Shown here: in pieces, positions 1 through 9,632 of the stretch
How the letters are laid out: each line of letters begins with the position of its first letter
How positions within the stretch are numbered: position 1 is the first letter of the stretch
Program-made: the position numbers and the translations under genes
Notes under the pieces: generated by a model
The model's database searches: none
Seen by the model: the letters and a program-made list of their open reading frames with translations, nothing else
Told to the model about the DNA's origin: nothing
Assembly (NCBI GenBank): GCA_965653565.1
Contig: CBFHAI010000069.1
Location: forward strand, 1 to 22,884
Source: JALCLA01 sp965653565
Lineage (GTDB): Bacteria > Pseudomonadota > Gammaproteobacteria > Xanthomonadales > Xanthomonadaceae
DNA: 22,884 bases
Direction of reading: 5' to 3'

Positions 1-31
1 GGGGTTGGGGCTTATAATTTTGTTTTTCGCC

Positions 32-114
32 GGGGGGGGGGTGGGATGGGGTATTTGGTATTGGGGAGACGGCGTTCACGCTTTCCCCCGATCCCCGGCT
101 CCCGATTCCCGCAA
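32..114. repeat. G-run followed by 7-bp tandem CCCGATT-like repeat
   Basis: The first 142 bases carry no gene. A run of ten G (32-41) is followed by G-tracts at 43-45, 48-51 and 63-66. Four consecutive 7-bp units then follow: CCCGATC (87-93), CCCGGCT (94-100), CCCGATT (101-107) and CCCGCAA (108-114). From memory, imperfect repeats of this CCCGATT kind are common between genes in Xanthomonadaceae. They lie just past the 3' end of hrpA. Confidence 0.55.
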
Positions 115-142
115 CGTCAGCTGCCGAAGCCGCCAGCCCCAC

Positions 143-3100
143 TCACCCACGCGATCCACCCGTCAGTAGTTGCAGCTGACGCGCCAGGCGCTTGGTCGAT
201 ACCGCCCCGCGCGTTCCGAGTTCCTGCGCGAACAGCGATACGCGCAGCTCTTCCAGATCCCAACGCAATTCCGTCCAGCCCGGCGAATCGGCCATGCCCT
301 CGTCGGTCGCGTGCCGCAGGGCGTCGACGAACGGTTGCAGCTCGAGCAGGCGGGCCTGGTCGCGGGTCGGGTCGCGCAGCAGGCGTTCCACGCGCCGCAG
401 CATCGCCTGCAGGTAGCGCGGCATCTGCGCCAGCGCGTGCGCCGGTGTCGTGCGCAGGAAGCCGGGATGGATCAGCGCATCGAGCTGCTGGCGCAGATCG
501 TCGAGATTGCCGGTGGCCCAGCCCATCAGCGGCGGTTCCAGCCTGGGCCGCAACTCGGCGACCAGACCGAGGATTTCCTCGGCCAGCTGCAAGCGCTTCA
601 TCGCCTCGCCGAACAATTGCCGGCCAACCTCCGCGCTGCGCGCATCGAATGCGGCGCGCGTGCGGATCGACTCGACATCGCGTTCGAGCAGCGCATTCAA
701 CGCGGCGTCCACCAGATCGCTGCGCAAGCGCTCCTGCGACTCGATGCTGGCGTAGAGCAAACCGATCTTCGGGGCGACAGGCAGCTGCTTGCGCGCCTGT
801 TTCACCTTTTCGGCCAATGCGATTTCGAGCAGCCGCCGCACACCGCGCGGATGTTCGCGCTCGGCCTGCGCGCGATCGGCGTAGACACGCAACGCGGCCG
901 CTTCGCCGGTGTCGACCAGCGCCGGAAACGCGGGCAATCCGGCTTCGCCGGGCACGGTCGCCGGCACCGGCTCGCGCGGAAATTCGCGCAAGCCTTCGAC
1001 CGCCAATTCGCGTCCGGCGCGCGCCGCGAAGGCGCGTTCGGCGCGCACGCCATGGGCGGCGCGTAACGCGTCGAGATCGCGCGATTCGGCGAGCAACTTG
1101 CCGTCGCCCGCCATCAGCCGCAGATTCATGCGCAGATGCGGTTCGAGCGCGCGCTCGTCGAAATCGATGGCGGCGATCGCAGCGCCGGTGGCCTTGGCGA
1201 GGAAGCGCGCGAGTTCGCCCATCAGCGTGTCGGCACTCGGCGTCGCCCACGCCTCGGCGAAAGCGCGTGCGAAATCCGGCGCCGGCACGAAATTGCGACG
1301 CAGCGATTTCGGCAGGCCGCGAATCAATGCCGCCGCCTTGTCCACCAGCAGGCCGGGCACCAGCCAGGTGAGCCGCGCGCCGTCGAGTGCATTGAGCAGA
1401 TGCAGCGGCACGTCGAGTGTCACGCCGTCGTCGGGGGTGCCCGGCTCGAAGCGGTAATGCAGCGCGAGGCGCGCATCGCCCAGCGCGTAGTACTTCGGGA
1501 AACGATCGGCTTCAGTGCCTTCGCCGGGCAACAGATCCGTGAGCGACCATTCGAGCCCGCGCTGCTTTTCCGGCGGCAGCTCGCGATACCACTTGTCGAG
1601 TGCGACGGCGCTGTTGAGTTCCGGCGGCAGTCGGTCGAGATACCAGCGCGCCTGCCAGTCCTCGTCGGCCACGAGTCCGGCGCGACGCAGTTTCGCTTCT
1701 TCCTCGCGTGCCTTCTCGAGCATCGAGAGATTGCGCGGCAGGAAACTCGCGCGCGTGTTCACCTCGCCCGGCACGAGGCCCTGACGGACGAAGATTTCGC
1801 GGCCTTCCTGCGGATATAAACCGCCGTAATGCACCGGCCGTTTCGGCGCCAGCACCAGCCCGAACAGGCTGATCTGCTCGGAACCGATCACGCGTCCCTG
1901 CGCGCGCGACCAGTGCGGCTCGAAATGCTTGCGCGCCAGCAGATGCGGCAACTCGGCGATGATCCAGTCCGGCTCGATGCGCGCATTGATCAGGCCCCAC
2001 ACCTTCTGCGTATCGAGCATCACTGCCGACAGCACCCAGGCCGGCGGTTGTTTCGCCAGCGCCGAGCCCGGAAACAACTGGAAACGTCGGCCGCGCGGGC
2101 CTTCGAACATGCCCTTTTCGAATTTCTGGCCGAACTGCGTCGGCAAGCCTGCGAGCAGCGCGCGATGGATTGCAACGTAGTCGGCCGCCGCATCGTTCAA
2201 CGTCCAGCCCAGTTCGTCGCTCATCATCAGCAACTGTCGATGCAGTTCGCGCCACTCGCGCATGCGCAAAAAGCCGACGAAATGCTTGCCGCACCAGTCG
2301 CGCAGTTTCGACTGCGTGAGTTCTTCATGCGCGATGCGATACGCCTCCCACAGCTTGAGCACACCGACGAATTCCGACTTCGCATCGGCGAATTCGGCAT
2401 GCGCGGCATCGGCCGCCTGGCGCTGCTCGGACGGCCGTTCGCGCGGATCCTGGATGCCGAGGAAGGCCGCGATCACAATCAGTTCGCGCAGGCAACCGTG
2501 CACCGACGCCGCCACCAGCATGCGGGCCAGTTTCGCGTCGATCGGCAAGCGCGCCAGCGTGCGGCCCACCGGAGTCAGGCGCCGGTCCTTGTCGACCGCG
2601 CCCAGCTCCTGCAATTGCTGCCAGCCATCGGCGATCGCGCGCGAATCGGGCGCTTCGAGGAACGGAAAATCTTCGACGCGTCCCAGGCCCAGCGCGAGCA
2701 TGCGCAGAATCACGTTCGCCAGGCTGGCGCGCAGGATTTCCGGATCGGTGTAGCGGGCGCGCGCCAGATAATCGGCTTCGCTGTAGAGGCGATAGCACAC
2801 GCCAGCAGCCACGCGTCCGCAGCGGCCCTTGCGCTGGTCGGCACTGGCCTGGCTGATCGGCTCGATATGCAGCCGATCGAGCTTGGCGCGCGGGCTGTAG
2901 CGCTTGACGCGCGCGTGGCCCGGATCGACCACATAGCGAATGCGCGGCACCGTCAGCGATGTTTCGGCCACGTTGGTCGCGAGCACGATGCGCCGCTTCG
3001 GGCCCGGATTGAACACCCGATCCTGATCGCGCGCCGACAACCGCGCATACAGCGGCAGCACTTCGGTTTCGCGATATTTTCGCCGTTCGAGCGCCTGGTG

Positions 3101-4033
3101 CGTGTCGCGGATTTCGCGTTCGCCGGGCAGGAAGATCAGCACGTCGCCGAGCCGATCTTCGCGCGTGATTTCATCGACCGCGTTGACGATCGCCGTTACC
3201 GGATCGACATGTCCGCGCGTGCTGCCACTGCCGGTCTCGTCGAGTTCATCGACTTCGTCGCTCTCGCCCGGCGGCCGGTAGCGAACTTCGACCGGATAAC
3301 TGCGGCCCTCGACGCTGATCACCGGCGCGTCGCTGAAATGCTTCGCGAAGCGATCGGTGTCGATCGTGGCCGAGGTGACGATCAGCTTCAGATCGGGACG
3401 CTGCGGCAACAACCGCTTCAGATAGCCGAGCAGGAAATCGATGTTGAGGCTGCGTTCGTGCGCCTCGTCGATGATGATCGTGTCGTAGGCCGACAGATAG
3501 CGATCGGACTGGATTTCCGCCAGCAGGATGCCGTCGGTCATGAACTTGATGTAGCTGCGTTCCGATACGCTTTCGTTGAAGCGCACCTGATAGCCGACCG
3601 CCTCGCCGACTTGCGAACCCAGTTCCTCGGCCACGCGCCGCGCCACCGCGCGTGCAGCGATGCGGCGCGGCTGGGTGCAGCCGATCAAACCGGCCGTGCC
3701 GCGGCCGGCGGCCAGGCACAGTTTCGGCAGCTGCGTGGTCTTGCCCGAGCCGGTTTCGCCCGCGATCACGACCACTTGATGTGCACGAATGTGCTCGATG
3801 ATGCGCTCGCCTTCGCGCGATACCGGCAGCGATTCGTCGAAGGCCGGAGTCGGCACGCCTTGCGCGCGGCGTTCGCGAGCGGCCACCGATTGCGCGAGCG
3901 CGGTTTCGTAGGCCGCACGCAGCTTGTCGTCGTCGCGCGCCGATTGCGCGCGCGACAACAGGCGCCGGAGGCGACCTTGATCGCGGCTGAGTGCGGCATC
4001 GAGCGCGCGGGCGGAAAGTTTCGGCAGGGTCAC
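143..4033 (-). CDS. hrpA: ATP-dependent RNA helicase HrpA (DEAH box)
   Basis: This encodes 1296 residues, essentially the length of E. coli HrpA (about 1300). HrpA is a cytoplasmic DEAH/RHA-family RNA helicase; in E. coli it is linked to mRNA processing and rescue of stalled ribosomes. Motif I GETGSGKT lies at residues 92-99, motif II DEAH at 189-192 followed by ERS, and motif III SAT at 221-223. The helicase C domain contains TNVAETSLT and the motif VI region QRKGRCGR. A winged-helix/HA2 and OB-fold region follows, then the long C-terminal DUF3418-type extension typical of HrpA rather than HrpB. The start is a GTG with no Shine-Dalgarno, a few bases below a -10-like TATCCT, so the mRNA may have almost no leader. 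It is divergent from dps. Several long ORFs opposite it are shadows. Confidence 0.97.
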   Translation of the reverse strand: MTLPKLSARALDAALSRDQGRLRRLLSRAQSARDDDKLRAAYETALAQSVAARERRAQGVPTPAFDESLPVSREGERIIEHIRAHQVVVIAGETGSGKTTQLPKLCLAAGRGTAGLIGCTQPRRIAARAVARRVAEELGSQVGEAVGYQVRFNESVSERSYIKFMTDGILLAEIQSDRYLSAYDTIIIDEAHERSLNIDFLLGYLKRLLPQRPDLKLIVTSATIDTDRFAKHFSDAPVISVEGRSYPVEVRYRPPGESDEVDELDETGSGSTRGHVDPVTAIVNAVDEITREDRLGDVLIFLPGEREIRDTHQALERRKYRETEVLPLYARLSARDQDRVFNPGPKRRIVLATNVAETSLTVPRIRYVVDPGHARVKRYSPRAKLDRLHIEPISQASADQRKGRCGRVAAGVCYRLYSEADYLARARYTDPEILRASLANVILRMLALGLGRVEDFPFLEAPDSRAIADGWQQLQELGAVDKDRRLTPVGRTLARLPIDAKLARMLVAASVHGCLRELIVIAAFLGIQDPRERPSEQRQAADAAHAEFADAKSEFVGVLKLWEAYRIAHEELTQSKLRDWCGKHFVGFLRMREWRELHRQLLMMSDELGWTLNDAAADYVAIHRALLAGLPTQFGQKFEKGMFEGPRGRRFQLFPGSALAKQPPAWVLSAVMLDTQKVWGLINARIEPDWIIAELPHLLARKHFEPHWSRAQGRVIGSEQISLFGLVLAPKRPVHYGGLYPQEGREIFVRQGLVPGEVNTRASFLPRNLSMLEKAREEEAKLRRAGLVADEDWQARWYLDRLPPELNSAVALDKWYRELPPEKQRGLEWSLTDLLPGEGTEADRFPKYYALGDARLALHYRFEPGTPDDGVTLDVPLHLLNALDGARLTWLVPGLLVDKAAALIRGLPKSLRRNFVPAPDFARAFAEAWATPSADTLMGELARFLAKATGAAIAAIDFDERALEPHLRMNLRLMAGDGKLLAESRDLDALRAAHGVRAERAFAARAGRELAVEGLREFPREPVPATVPGEAGLPAFPALVDTGEAAALRVYADRAQAEREHPRGVRRLLEIALAEKVKQARKQLPVAPKIGLLYASIESQERLRSDLVDAALNALLERDVESIRTRAAFDARSAEVGRQLFGEAMKRLQLAEEILGLVAELRPRLEPPLMGWATGNLDDLRQQLDALIHPGFLRTTPAHALAQMPRYLQAMLRRVERLLRDPTRDQARLLELQPFVDALRHATDEGMADSPGWTELRWDLEELRVSLFAQELGTRGAVSTKRLARQLQLLTGGSRG

Positions 4034-4044
4034 GGCGCGGGGTT

Positions 4045-4072
4045 AGGATAGGCGGGCACGGGGCGACACCAA
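4045..4072 (-). promoter_or_regulatory. Candidate hrpA promoter
   Basis: Reading the minus strand, TTGGTG (4072-4067), 16 bases, then TATCCT (4050-4045) resembles a sigma70 promoter with a weak -35. The -10 ends 11 bases before the hrpA GTG, so transcription would start about five bases upstream of it. This is inferred from pattern only. Confidence 0.3.
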
Positions 4073-4136
4073 CGTCCGCGTCGCGGGCGTTTGCGCGTCG
4101 GCCTGGATTCGAACACGGTCAGCATCGGAGAGTCGC

Positions 4137-4613
4137 ATGAAAATCGATATCGGGATCAAAGAAGAACAACGCAAGCAGATTGCCGACGGGCTGTCGCATT
4201 TTCTCGCCGACAGCTACACGCTTTACCTGAAAACCCACAACTTCCACTGGAACGTCACGGGCCCGATGTTCAATGCCCTGCATGTGATGTTCGAAGGCCA
4301 GTACACCGAGCAGTGGACGGCGCTCGACGGCATCGCCGAACGCATCCGCGCGCTCGGCTTCAATGCGCCCGGTTCCTACGGCCAGTTCGAGCAGCTGTCG
4401 AGCATCAAGGAAGAGCCCGGCGTGCCGACCGCGCCCGAATGGCGCGAAATGGTGCGCCAGCTGGTGCTCGGCAACGAAGCGGTCTGCCGCACCGCGCGCG
4501 GCGTGCTGACCACCGCCGACGAAGGCGGCGACGATCCCACCGTCGACCTGCTCACCCAGCGCCTGCAGATGCACGAAAAATACGCCTGGATGCTGCGTTC
4601 CCTGCTCGAATGA
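4137..4613 (+). CDS. dps: Dps family DNA-binding ferritin
   Basis: The product has 158 residues, normal for Dps (DNA protection during starvation). It forms a 12-subunit shell that oxidises Fe(II) with hydrogen peroxide, stores iron and shields DNA. The complete inter-subunit ferroxidase set is visible with the family spacing: H37 (in NFHWNV), H49, E53, D64 and E68 (DGIAERIR). A Lys/Arg-rich N-terminal DNA-binding tail like that of E. coli Dps is not evident, so DNA binding may be weaker or use another surface. The ATG is preceded by a GGAGAG ribosome site five bases upstream. It is divergent from hrpA, and its 3' end is followed by a strong hairpin before recQ, so it is probably transcribed alone. 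In other bacteria dps is usually under OxyR or stationary-phase control; no clear operator is visible here. Confidence 0.95.
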   Translation: MKIDIGIKEEQRKQIADGLSHFLADSYTLYLKTHNFHWNVTGPMFNALHVMFEGQYTEQWTALDGIAERIRALGFNAPGSYGQFEQLSSIKEEPGVPTAPEWREMVRQLVLGNEAVCRTARGVLTTADEGGDDPTVDLLTQRLQMHEKYAWMLRSLLE

Positions 4614-4627
4614 CGGCAATTTCCGTT

Positions 4628-4657
4628 GCGCCGCCGCGGCTTTTGCCGAGGCGGCGC
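4628..4657 (+). terminator. Hairpin after dps, terminator-like
   Basis: GCGCCGCC (4628-4635) pairs with GGCGGCGC (4650-4657). After one mismatch, CGGC (4637-4640) pairs with GCCG (4645-4648) around a TTTT loop. It lies 14 bases past the dps stop. There is no clean T-tract after it, only ATTTT at 4662-4666, so it may be a weak intrinsic terminator or an mRNA-end stabiliser. Confidence 0.55.
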
Positions 4658-4694
4658 GATACATTTTCGCAAACGGCTCCGGACGCGCCCGCGG

Positions 4695-4700
4695 TATTCT
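4695..4700 (+). promoter_or_regulatory. -10-like TATTCT placed for leaderless recQ transcription
   Basis: TATTCT ends six bases before the recQ ATG at 4707, the spacing expected if transcription starts on the A of the start codon. There is no Shine-Dalgarno between them and no recognisable -35. This supports, but does not prove, a leaderless mRNA. Confidence 0.35.
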
Positions 4701-4706
4701 AGCGGC

Positions 4707-6548
<1,842 letters not shown>

Positions 6549-6565
6549 TGATTGCCATCGGTTGC

Positions 6566-6587
6566 GCGAGCCGACCGCTCGGCTTGC
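6566..6587. terminator. Hairpin between convergent recQ and LamG genes
   Basis: GCGAGCCGA (6566-6574) pairs with TCGGCTTGC (6579-6587), nine pairs with one G-U, around a CCGC loop. It sits in the 42 bases between two converging genes and could serve both. There is no T-tract on either side. Confidence 0.4.
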
Positions 6588-6590
6588 TGG

Positions 6591-7892
6591 TTACTGAGCC
6601 TCGAATCCGTCAGCAAAAATCCCATCCGGCAATCCGATGCCGTCGAGCTCCATCACACGCGGCCCAGAAAAACCCGCCAGACCGTCCTGCGTGAATTCGG
6701 CGCGGAATTGCTGCGCGAGACGCAACCGCAGGTTGACGCAGTGCTGCAGAGTGCGCGAATTCGGTCCGTACGGCACTACGATCGGACTGGTGTAGATGGT
6801 CTGGTAGATGCCGCCGATTTCCCGCGCCTGCAGCAGCAGATGGCGAAAAGCGCGCTGCGTGTTGCCGATCGGTTCGTGGATCGCCGCGATGTTGAATCCG
6901 ACCAGCGACACAGGCGTTTGGCTTTCCCATTCGATCGAATGCACCGTGCCGTCGGGCAGTCCATCCGCGAACAGCAGGCTGTCCACTTCGGGACTCACGT
7001 TTTGCGCGCCGAACAGGCCGTCGGCACTCGACGATCGCAGCCCGCTGGTAGCGAGGATATCGGCATTCTGCCAGACATCGTTGTCGAGTTCTCCGCACGC
7101 AGGAAGACATTTTCCATTCGTGCCTGCAAGAAACAGCTCCGCGATTTTCTCATCGCTCAAGGCGCGATCGTAGATCGTCACTTCATCGAGTTCACCCTGG
7201 AAGCGGCCCAGCGACAATCCCGAACCGATCACTTCCCACGAGGCGAAAACGAATTCCTTCGCGCTCGGCACACCGGTTCGGGCAAGCACGCCATTGATGT
7301 AGATACGCGGCGTCTTGTTTTCGATCACGGCCACGATGTGCGCCCAATCGGCGATCGGCACCTCCACGCGCGCCAGGCAATCGACCAGGAAGGACGAATG
7401 CTCGCCTACGCACACACCATCGTTGCCGATCGCGATGCCGATGCCCGCCGCGAGACCTGCCTCTCCGGCCGGCGCCTCGGTCTCGCCGTGCGCCGGAAAT
7501 ATCGCCCAGCGCAGGCCGTTTCCGCTGCAATTGCTGCCGCTGCCTTCCGGACAAGTGCCCAAGACGCCAGTCGGCCGTGCCCAGAGTTCGTAGCTGAAAG
7601 CCTCGTGCACCGCGCGGCGCTCGACGGTGGTCGAATCGGTGAAGATCGCATCGTCGACGCCATCGAAGACGAACCCTTCGCCGACGAATCCAGCACCATA
7701 GCCCGCACCGTTGACGAGTTGTCCGTTGTGCGGTCCGACCGCATCATCGGCGTGCCGCTCGCCGGGATACCATGCGATCGCGCCAGCCGGCACATCGGTG
7801 CATTGCTGCGCCAGCGCCACCGTCGCCGCCAAGGCCAGCGCGACTGTCGCGGCGACACGCAGCAGCATATTGCAAGCAGGCAACCCACCCAT
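6591..7892 (-). CDS. Secreted LamG-domain protein with IFADGFE-type C-terminal tail
   Basis: This encodes 433 residues from an ATG preceded by GGAGAACGAA. The N-terminus is a signal peptide (hydrophobic residues 9-28, likely cleaved near AQQ at 28-30). Residues about 36-255 form a concanavalin A-like LamG domain: an early FVFDGVDDAI strand, FSYELWARP, then WAHIVAVIEN, IYINGVL and ELDEVTIYDRALSDEKI, the usual LamG_3 ending. Residues about 270-425 look like a second beta-sandwich, possibly galactose-binding/discoidin-like (ending FSGPRVMELDG), but I cannot assign it. The protein ends IFADGFEAQ. From memory, such D-x-IF-x-DGFE tails recur at the C-termini of secreted Xanthomonadales proteins. 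Ligand unknown; cell-surface or extracellular carbohydrate/protein binding is inferred from the fold. It is the first accessory gene beyond recQ. Confidence 0.85.
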   Translation of the reverse strand: MGGLPACNMLLRVAATVALALAATVALAQQCTDVPAGAIAWYPGERHADDAVGPHNGQLVNGAGYGAGFVGEGFVFDGVDDAIFTDSTTVERRAVHEAFSYELWARPTGVLGTCPEGSGSNCSGNGLRWAIFPAHGETEAPAGEAGLAAGIGIAIGNDGVCVGEHSSFLVDCLARVEVPIADWAHIVAVIENKTPRIYINGVLARTGVPSAKEFVFASWEVIGSGLSLGRFQGELDEVTIYDRALSDEKIAELFLAGTNGKCLPACGELDNDVWQNADILATSGLRSSSADGLFGAQNVSPEVDSLLFADGLPDGTVHSIEWESQTPVSLVGFNIAAIHEPIGNTQRAFRHLLLQAREIGGIYQTIYTSPIVVPYGPNSRTLQHCVNLRLRLAQQFRAEFTQDGLAGFSGPRVMELDGIGLPDGIFADGFEAQ

Positions 7893-8143
7893 TTCGTTCT
7901 CCGCGCTGTGTCGTTGCTCGAAGCACGGAAAGTCGCATCGGGTTTTGCCATTGGGCCGAAATCGAGCGTGCATTGCCGTTGCTCGCTGCTCACCGAAATG
8001 CGTTGATAGGAGTCCTTTCCACAAAGCGGCGAACGATAGACGCCGATTCTGCGCGCATTCCGCTGAAGGCAATGGCCACGCTGCTCAAGCCGCTCGTGCC
8101 AAAGGTTGGTGTGATCTATTAGGCGTGACTTATCGTCAAGCCA

Positions 8144-8265
8144 TTATCCGACCAATGGCCGCGGCTTCACCCGCCACACCGCAAGCCCCGCATCGGTCAC
8201 CTTGTCGACGAACCAATCCGGGCCGTCGAACGCCACCACGCCTTGCGCCGGGCTGCCGGCATATC
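8144..8265 (-). pseudogene. Possible C-terminal gene remnant, unidentified
   Basis: In one minus-strand frame the last 30 or so residues before the TAA at 8144 look protein-like (for example GVVAFDGPDWFVDKVTDAG, then AVWRVKPRPLVG), with good codon use. Upstream in the same frame the sequence becomes low-quality (Arg/Pro/His-rich) and no start with a ribosome site is seen. I do not recognise the family. It may be the stub of a gene removed by a rearrangement, or chance. Confidence 0.22.
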
Positions 8266-8364
8266 TCCGTGGGCTGCGAGTTGGACACGGCTCACGGCCA
8301 CGTCGCGCAGTTGTAATCAGCGCAAAAAGCGTCGATGACACGAACGAGTGCGTGTTCGCGTTCG

Positions 8365-8423
8365 GCCTAGCGTGACGAAGCGCATGCCCAGGGTCGACAT
8401 GCAGGTCCGGCTTGCAGTTTGAT
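8365..8423 (+). other. Degenerate attC-like (59-base-element-like) sequence
   Basis: It is bounded by GCCTAGC (8365-8371; consensus RYYYAAC with one mismatch) and GTTTGAT (8417-8423; consensus GTTRRRY with one mismatch). Inside are GAAGC...GCTTG and GCATG...CATGC inverted repeats, and CCGGCTTG near the right end. Total length is 59 bases. It lies 26 bases before the next gene's ATG. The spacing of the right arm is shorter than in known attC sites, so this is a weak call that matters mainly because of the better site at 9633-9697. Confidence 0.22.
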
Positions 8424-8449
8424 TTTTTGGTATTGGCCGGAGGTGAAAA

Positions 8450-9529
8450 ATGAGCAACCAATGGCGCACGGCGCGGGTTCTCACAGTATTGATGGCGGGG
8501 CTCTGCGCGACAACCGCACACGCCAGAGAGATGGGCGTGCGCGGCGACGAGGCTTCACCCTCGTGCGACATGAGTAGTGCTGGACCGTGGATACAAGCGT
8601 GGTTCGATGCGTGGGAACTTGTGGCGAAAGAGGTTCTTCGGTTGGAGCGGGCCGTAGCGCCGGACGTCGTCTTTTTCGATAGACGCTGCGTCTGGACCAC
8701 CTCGGAAATCACCGCGCCCGCCTCAACTGCGGTGGCAGGTCCGGCGCTTCTCGGGGAAAGGCTTTCGTGGCGCGCGGGTCCGCACGACGGGAGCATAACC
8801 ATGCCCGACGGCGAGAGAATTCCTGTTGGACTCCTTTCCTTCGCAGCACCTGGTGGCCGAGCAGGCAGCTTCCTCGTCATGCCTGCGCCCCAGTTCTGGA
8901 AAGAGGCCGGAGTTGAAAGCAAGGCGTTCGGGCTGGAGAAGCTCATTACTGCGGTTTTCGTCCACGAGTTTTCTCACACGCGACAGGTCGAGGGGTTCCA
9001 GAGAGTGGTCGCGCCGATAGAAGAAAAGCTCGGCCCCGCCGAGGGACTGAGCGACGACACGATTCAAAATCGGTTCGCCGATGAGCCAGGCTATCGGACT
9101 GCTTTTGAAGCCGAGCGCGACGAGCTTTTCGAAGCTGCCATCGCACCGTCGTGCGCACAGGCCCGCGCTGCCGCACAGCGTGCGCTCGAACTGGTGCGAA
9201 CCAGGCAAGACCGCTGGTTCGTCCAGGACAACGCTATGTTCCGAACACTCGATGATGCTTTCCTGTCGTTCGAAGGTGCCGGACAGTTTGCCGCCTATGG
9301 CTGGCTGATTCATCCACAAGGTGGCGGCATCGAGCGTTCCGTCGCATCCGATGGCCTGCGGCGTGGCGGAAAATTTTGGTCGCAGGACGAAGGACTCGGC
9401 TTGTTCCTGGCGCTCGACCAATTGCTGCCCGATTGGCCGAGCTACGCTTACAAGGTGCCGGCCGATGGCGCAGTCTCACTGCTCAAACGCGCTGTGGCTC
9501 AACCTGAAACATCGGGTTGCGTGCATTGA
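8450..9529 (+). CDS. Secreted orphan protein with HEFSH metalloprotease-like motif
   Basis: The product has 359 residues, with a strong GGAGG ribosome site seven bases from the ATG. Residues 1-25 are a signal peptide (hydrophobic 9-21, cleavage likely after AHA at 25), so the protein should be exported. An HExxH motif, HEFSH, at 172-176 follows a hydrophobic helix (LITAVFV), as in zinc metallopeptidases. A possible third zinc ligand is a glutamate in FEAERDELFEAA (219-230) or E275 in SFEGAGQFAAYGWL. Cysteines at 39, 80, 235 and 357 could form disulfides. I do not recognise a named family. A catalytic or structural role in peptide or envelope processing is inference only. It stands alone between divergent and convergent accessory sequences and may be a gene cassette. 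There is no clear sign of truncation. Confidence 0.75.
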   Translation: MSNQWRTARVLTVLMAGLCATTAHAREMGVRGDEASPSCDMSSAGPWIQAWFDAWELVAKEVLRLERAVAPDVVFFDRRCVWTTSEITAPASTAVAGPALLGERLSWRAGPHDGSITMPDGERIPVGLLSFAAPGGRAGSFLVMPAPQFWKEAGVESKAFGLEKLITAVFVHEFSHTRQVEGFQRVVAPIEEKLGPAEGLSDDTIQNRFADEPGYRTAFEAERDELFEAAIAPSCAQARAAAQRALELVRTRQDRWFVQDNAMFRTLDDAFLSFEGAGQFAAYGWLIHPQGGGIERSVASDGLRRGGKFWSQDEGLGLFLALDQLLPDWPSYAYKVPADGAVSLLKRAVAQPETSGCVH

Positions 9530-9632
9530 TACCCGAGGGCCGCCGGCAGTCACTGCCCGCGAAGCCACCACATCGAGGAGGGGTTATTGCTGGATGCGCA
9601 TCAGAGCGGTGAGTTTCGATGTTCGCATTGTT
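9530..9632. other. Non-coding spacer after the HEFSH gene
   Basis: No gene is visible. The spacer leads directly into the attC-like sequence; its last bases and the first bases of that site form the perfect palindrome GTTGATCAAC (9630-9639). Confidence 0.4.

Larger units (their letters stand above)
7893..8449. other. Gene-poor stretch between divergent accessory genes
   Basis: No convincing complete gene lies in these 557 bases. They hold the leader/promoter region of the LamG gene, a possible 3' gene remnant on the minus strand ending at 8144, and a 59-base attC-like sequence at 8365-8423. Short overlapping ORFs in several frames have no recognisable domain and no good ribosome site. Confidence 0.5.

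Noticed and set aside
46..1371. 441-codon open frame on the plus strand at the window start
   Set aside because: Arg/Ala/Pro-rich, antisense to hrpA, no domain or ribosome site.
1829..4051. 740-codon open frame on the plus strand opposite hrpA
   Set aside because: It lies wholly antisense to a clear hrpA, is rich in Arg/Ala/His/Gln as expected for a shadow frame in GC-rich DNA, and has no recognisable domain.
4104..4114. TGGATTCGAAC, an 11-base match to the tRNA-Lys T arm, as a possible outer attachment site
   Set aside because: The match does not extend in either direction, and an island bounded here would contain core genes dps and recQ. Probably chance.
8114..8124. ATCTATTAGGC as a second cassette boundary (same ATCTA spacer as the 9686-9690 site)
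   Set aside because: The essential G of the core box is replaced and no L-box arm is present upstream; too weak to call.
8280..8286. GTTGGAC as another attC core box
   Set aside because: It fits GTTRRRY, but there is no paired L box or inverse core nearby; such 7-mers are expected by chance.
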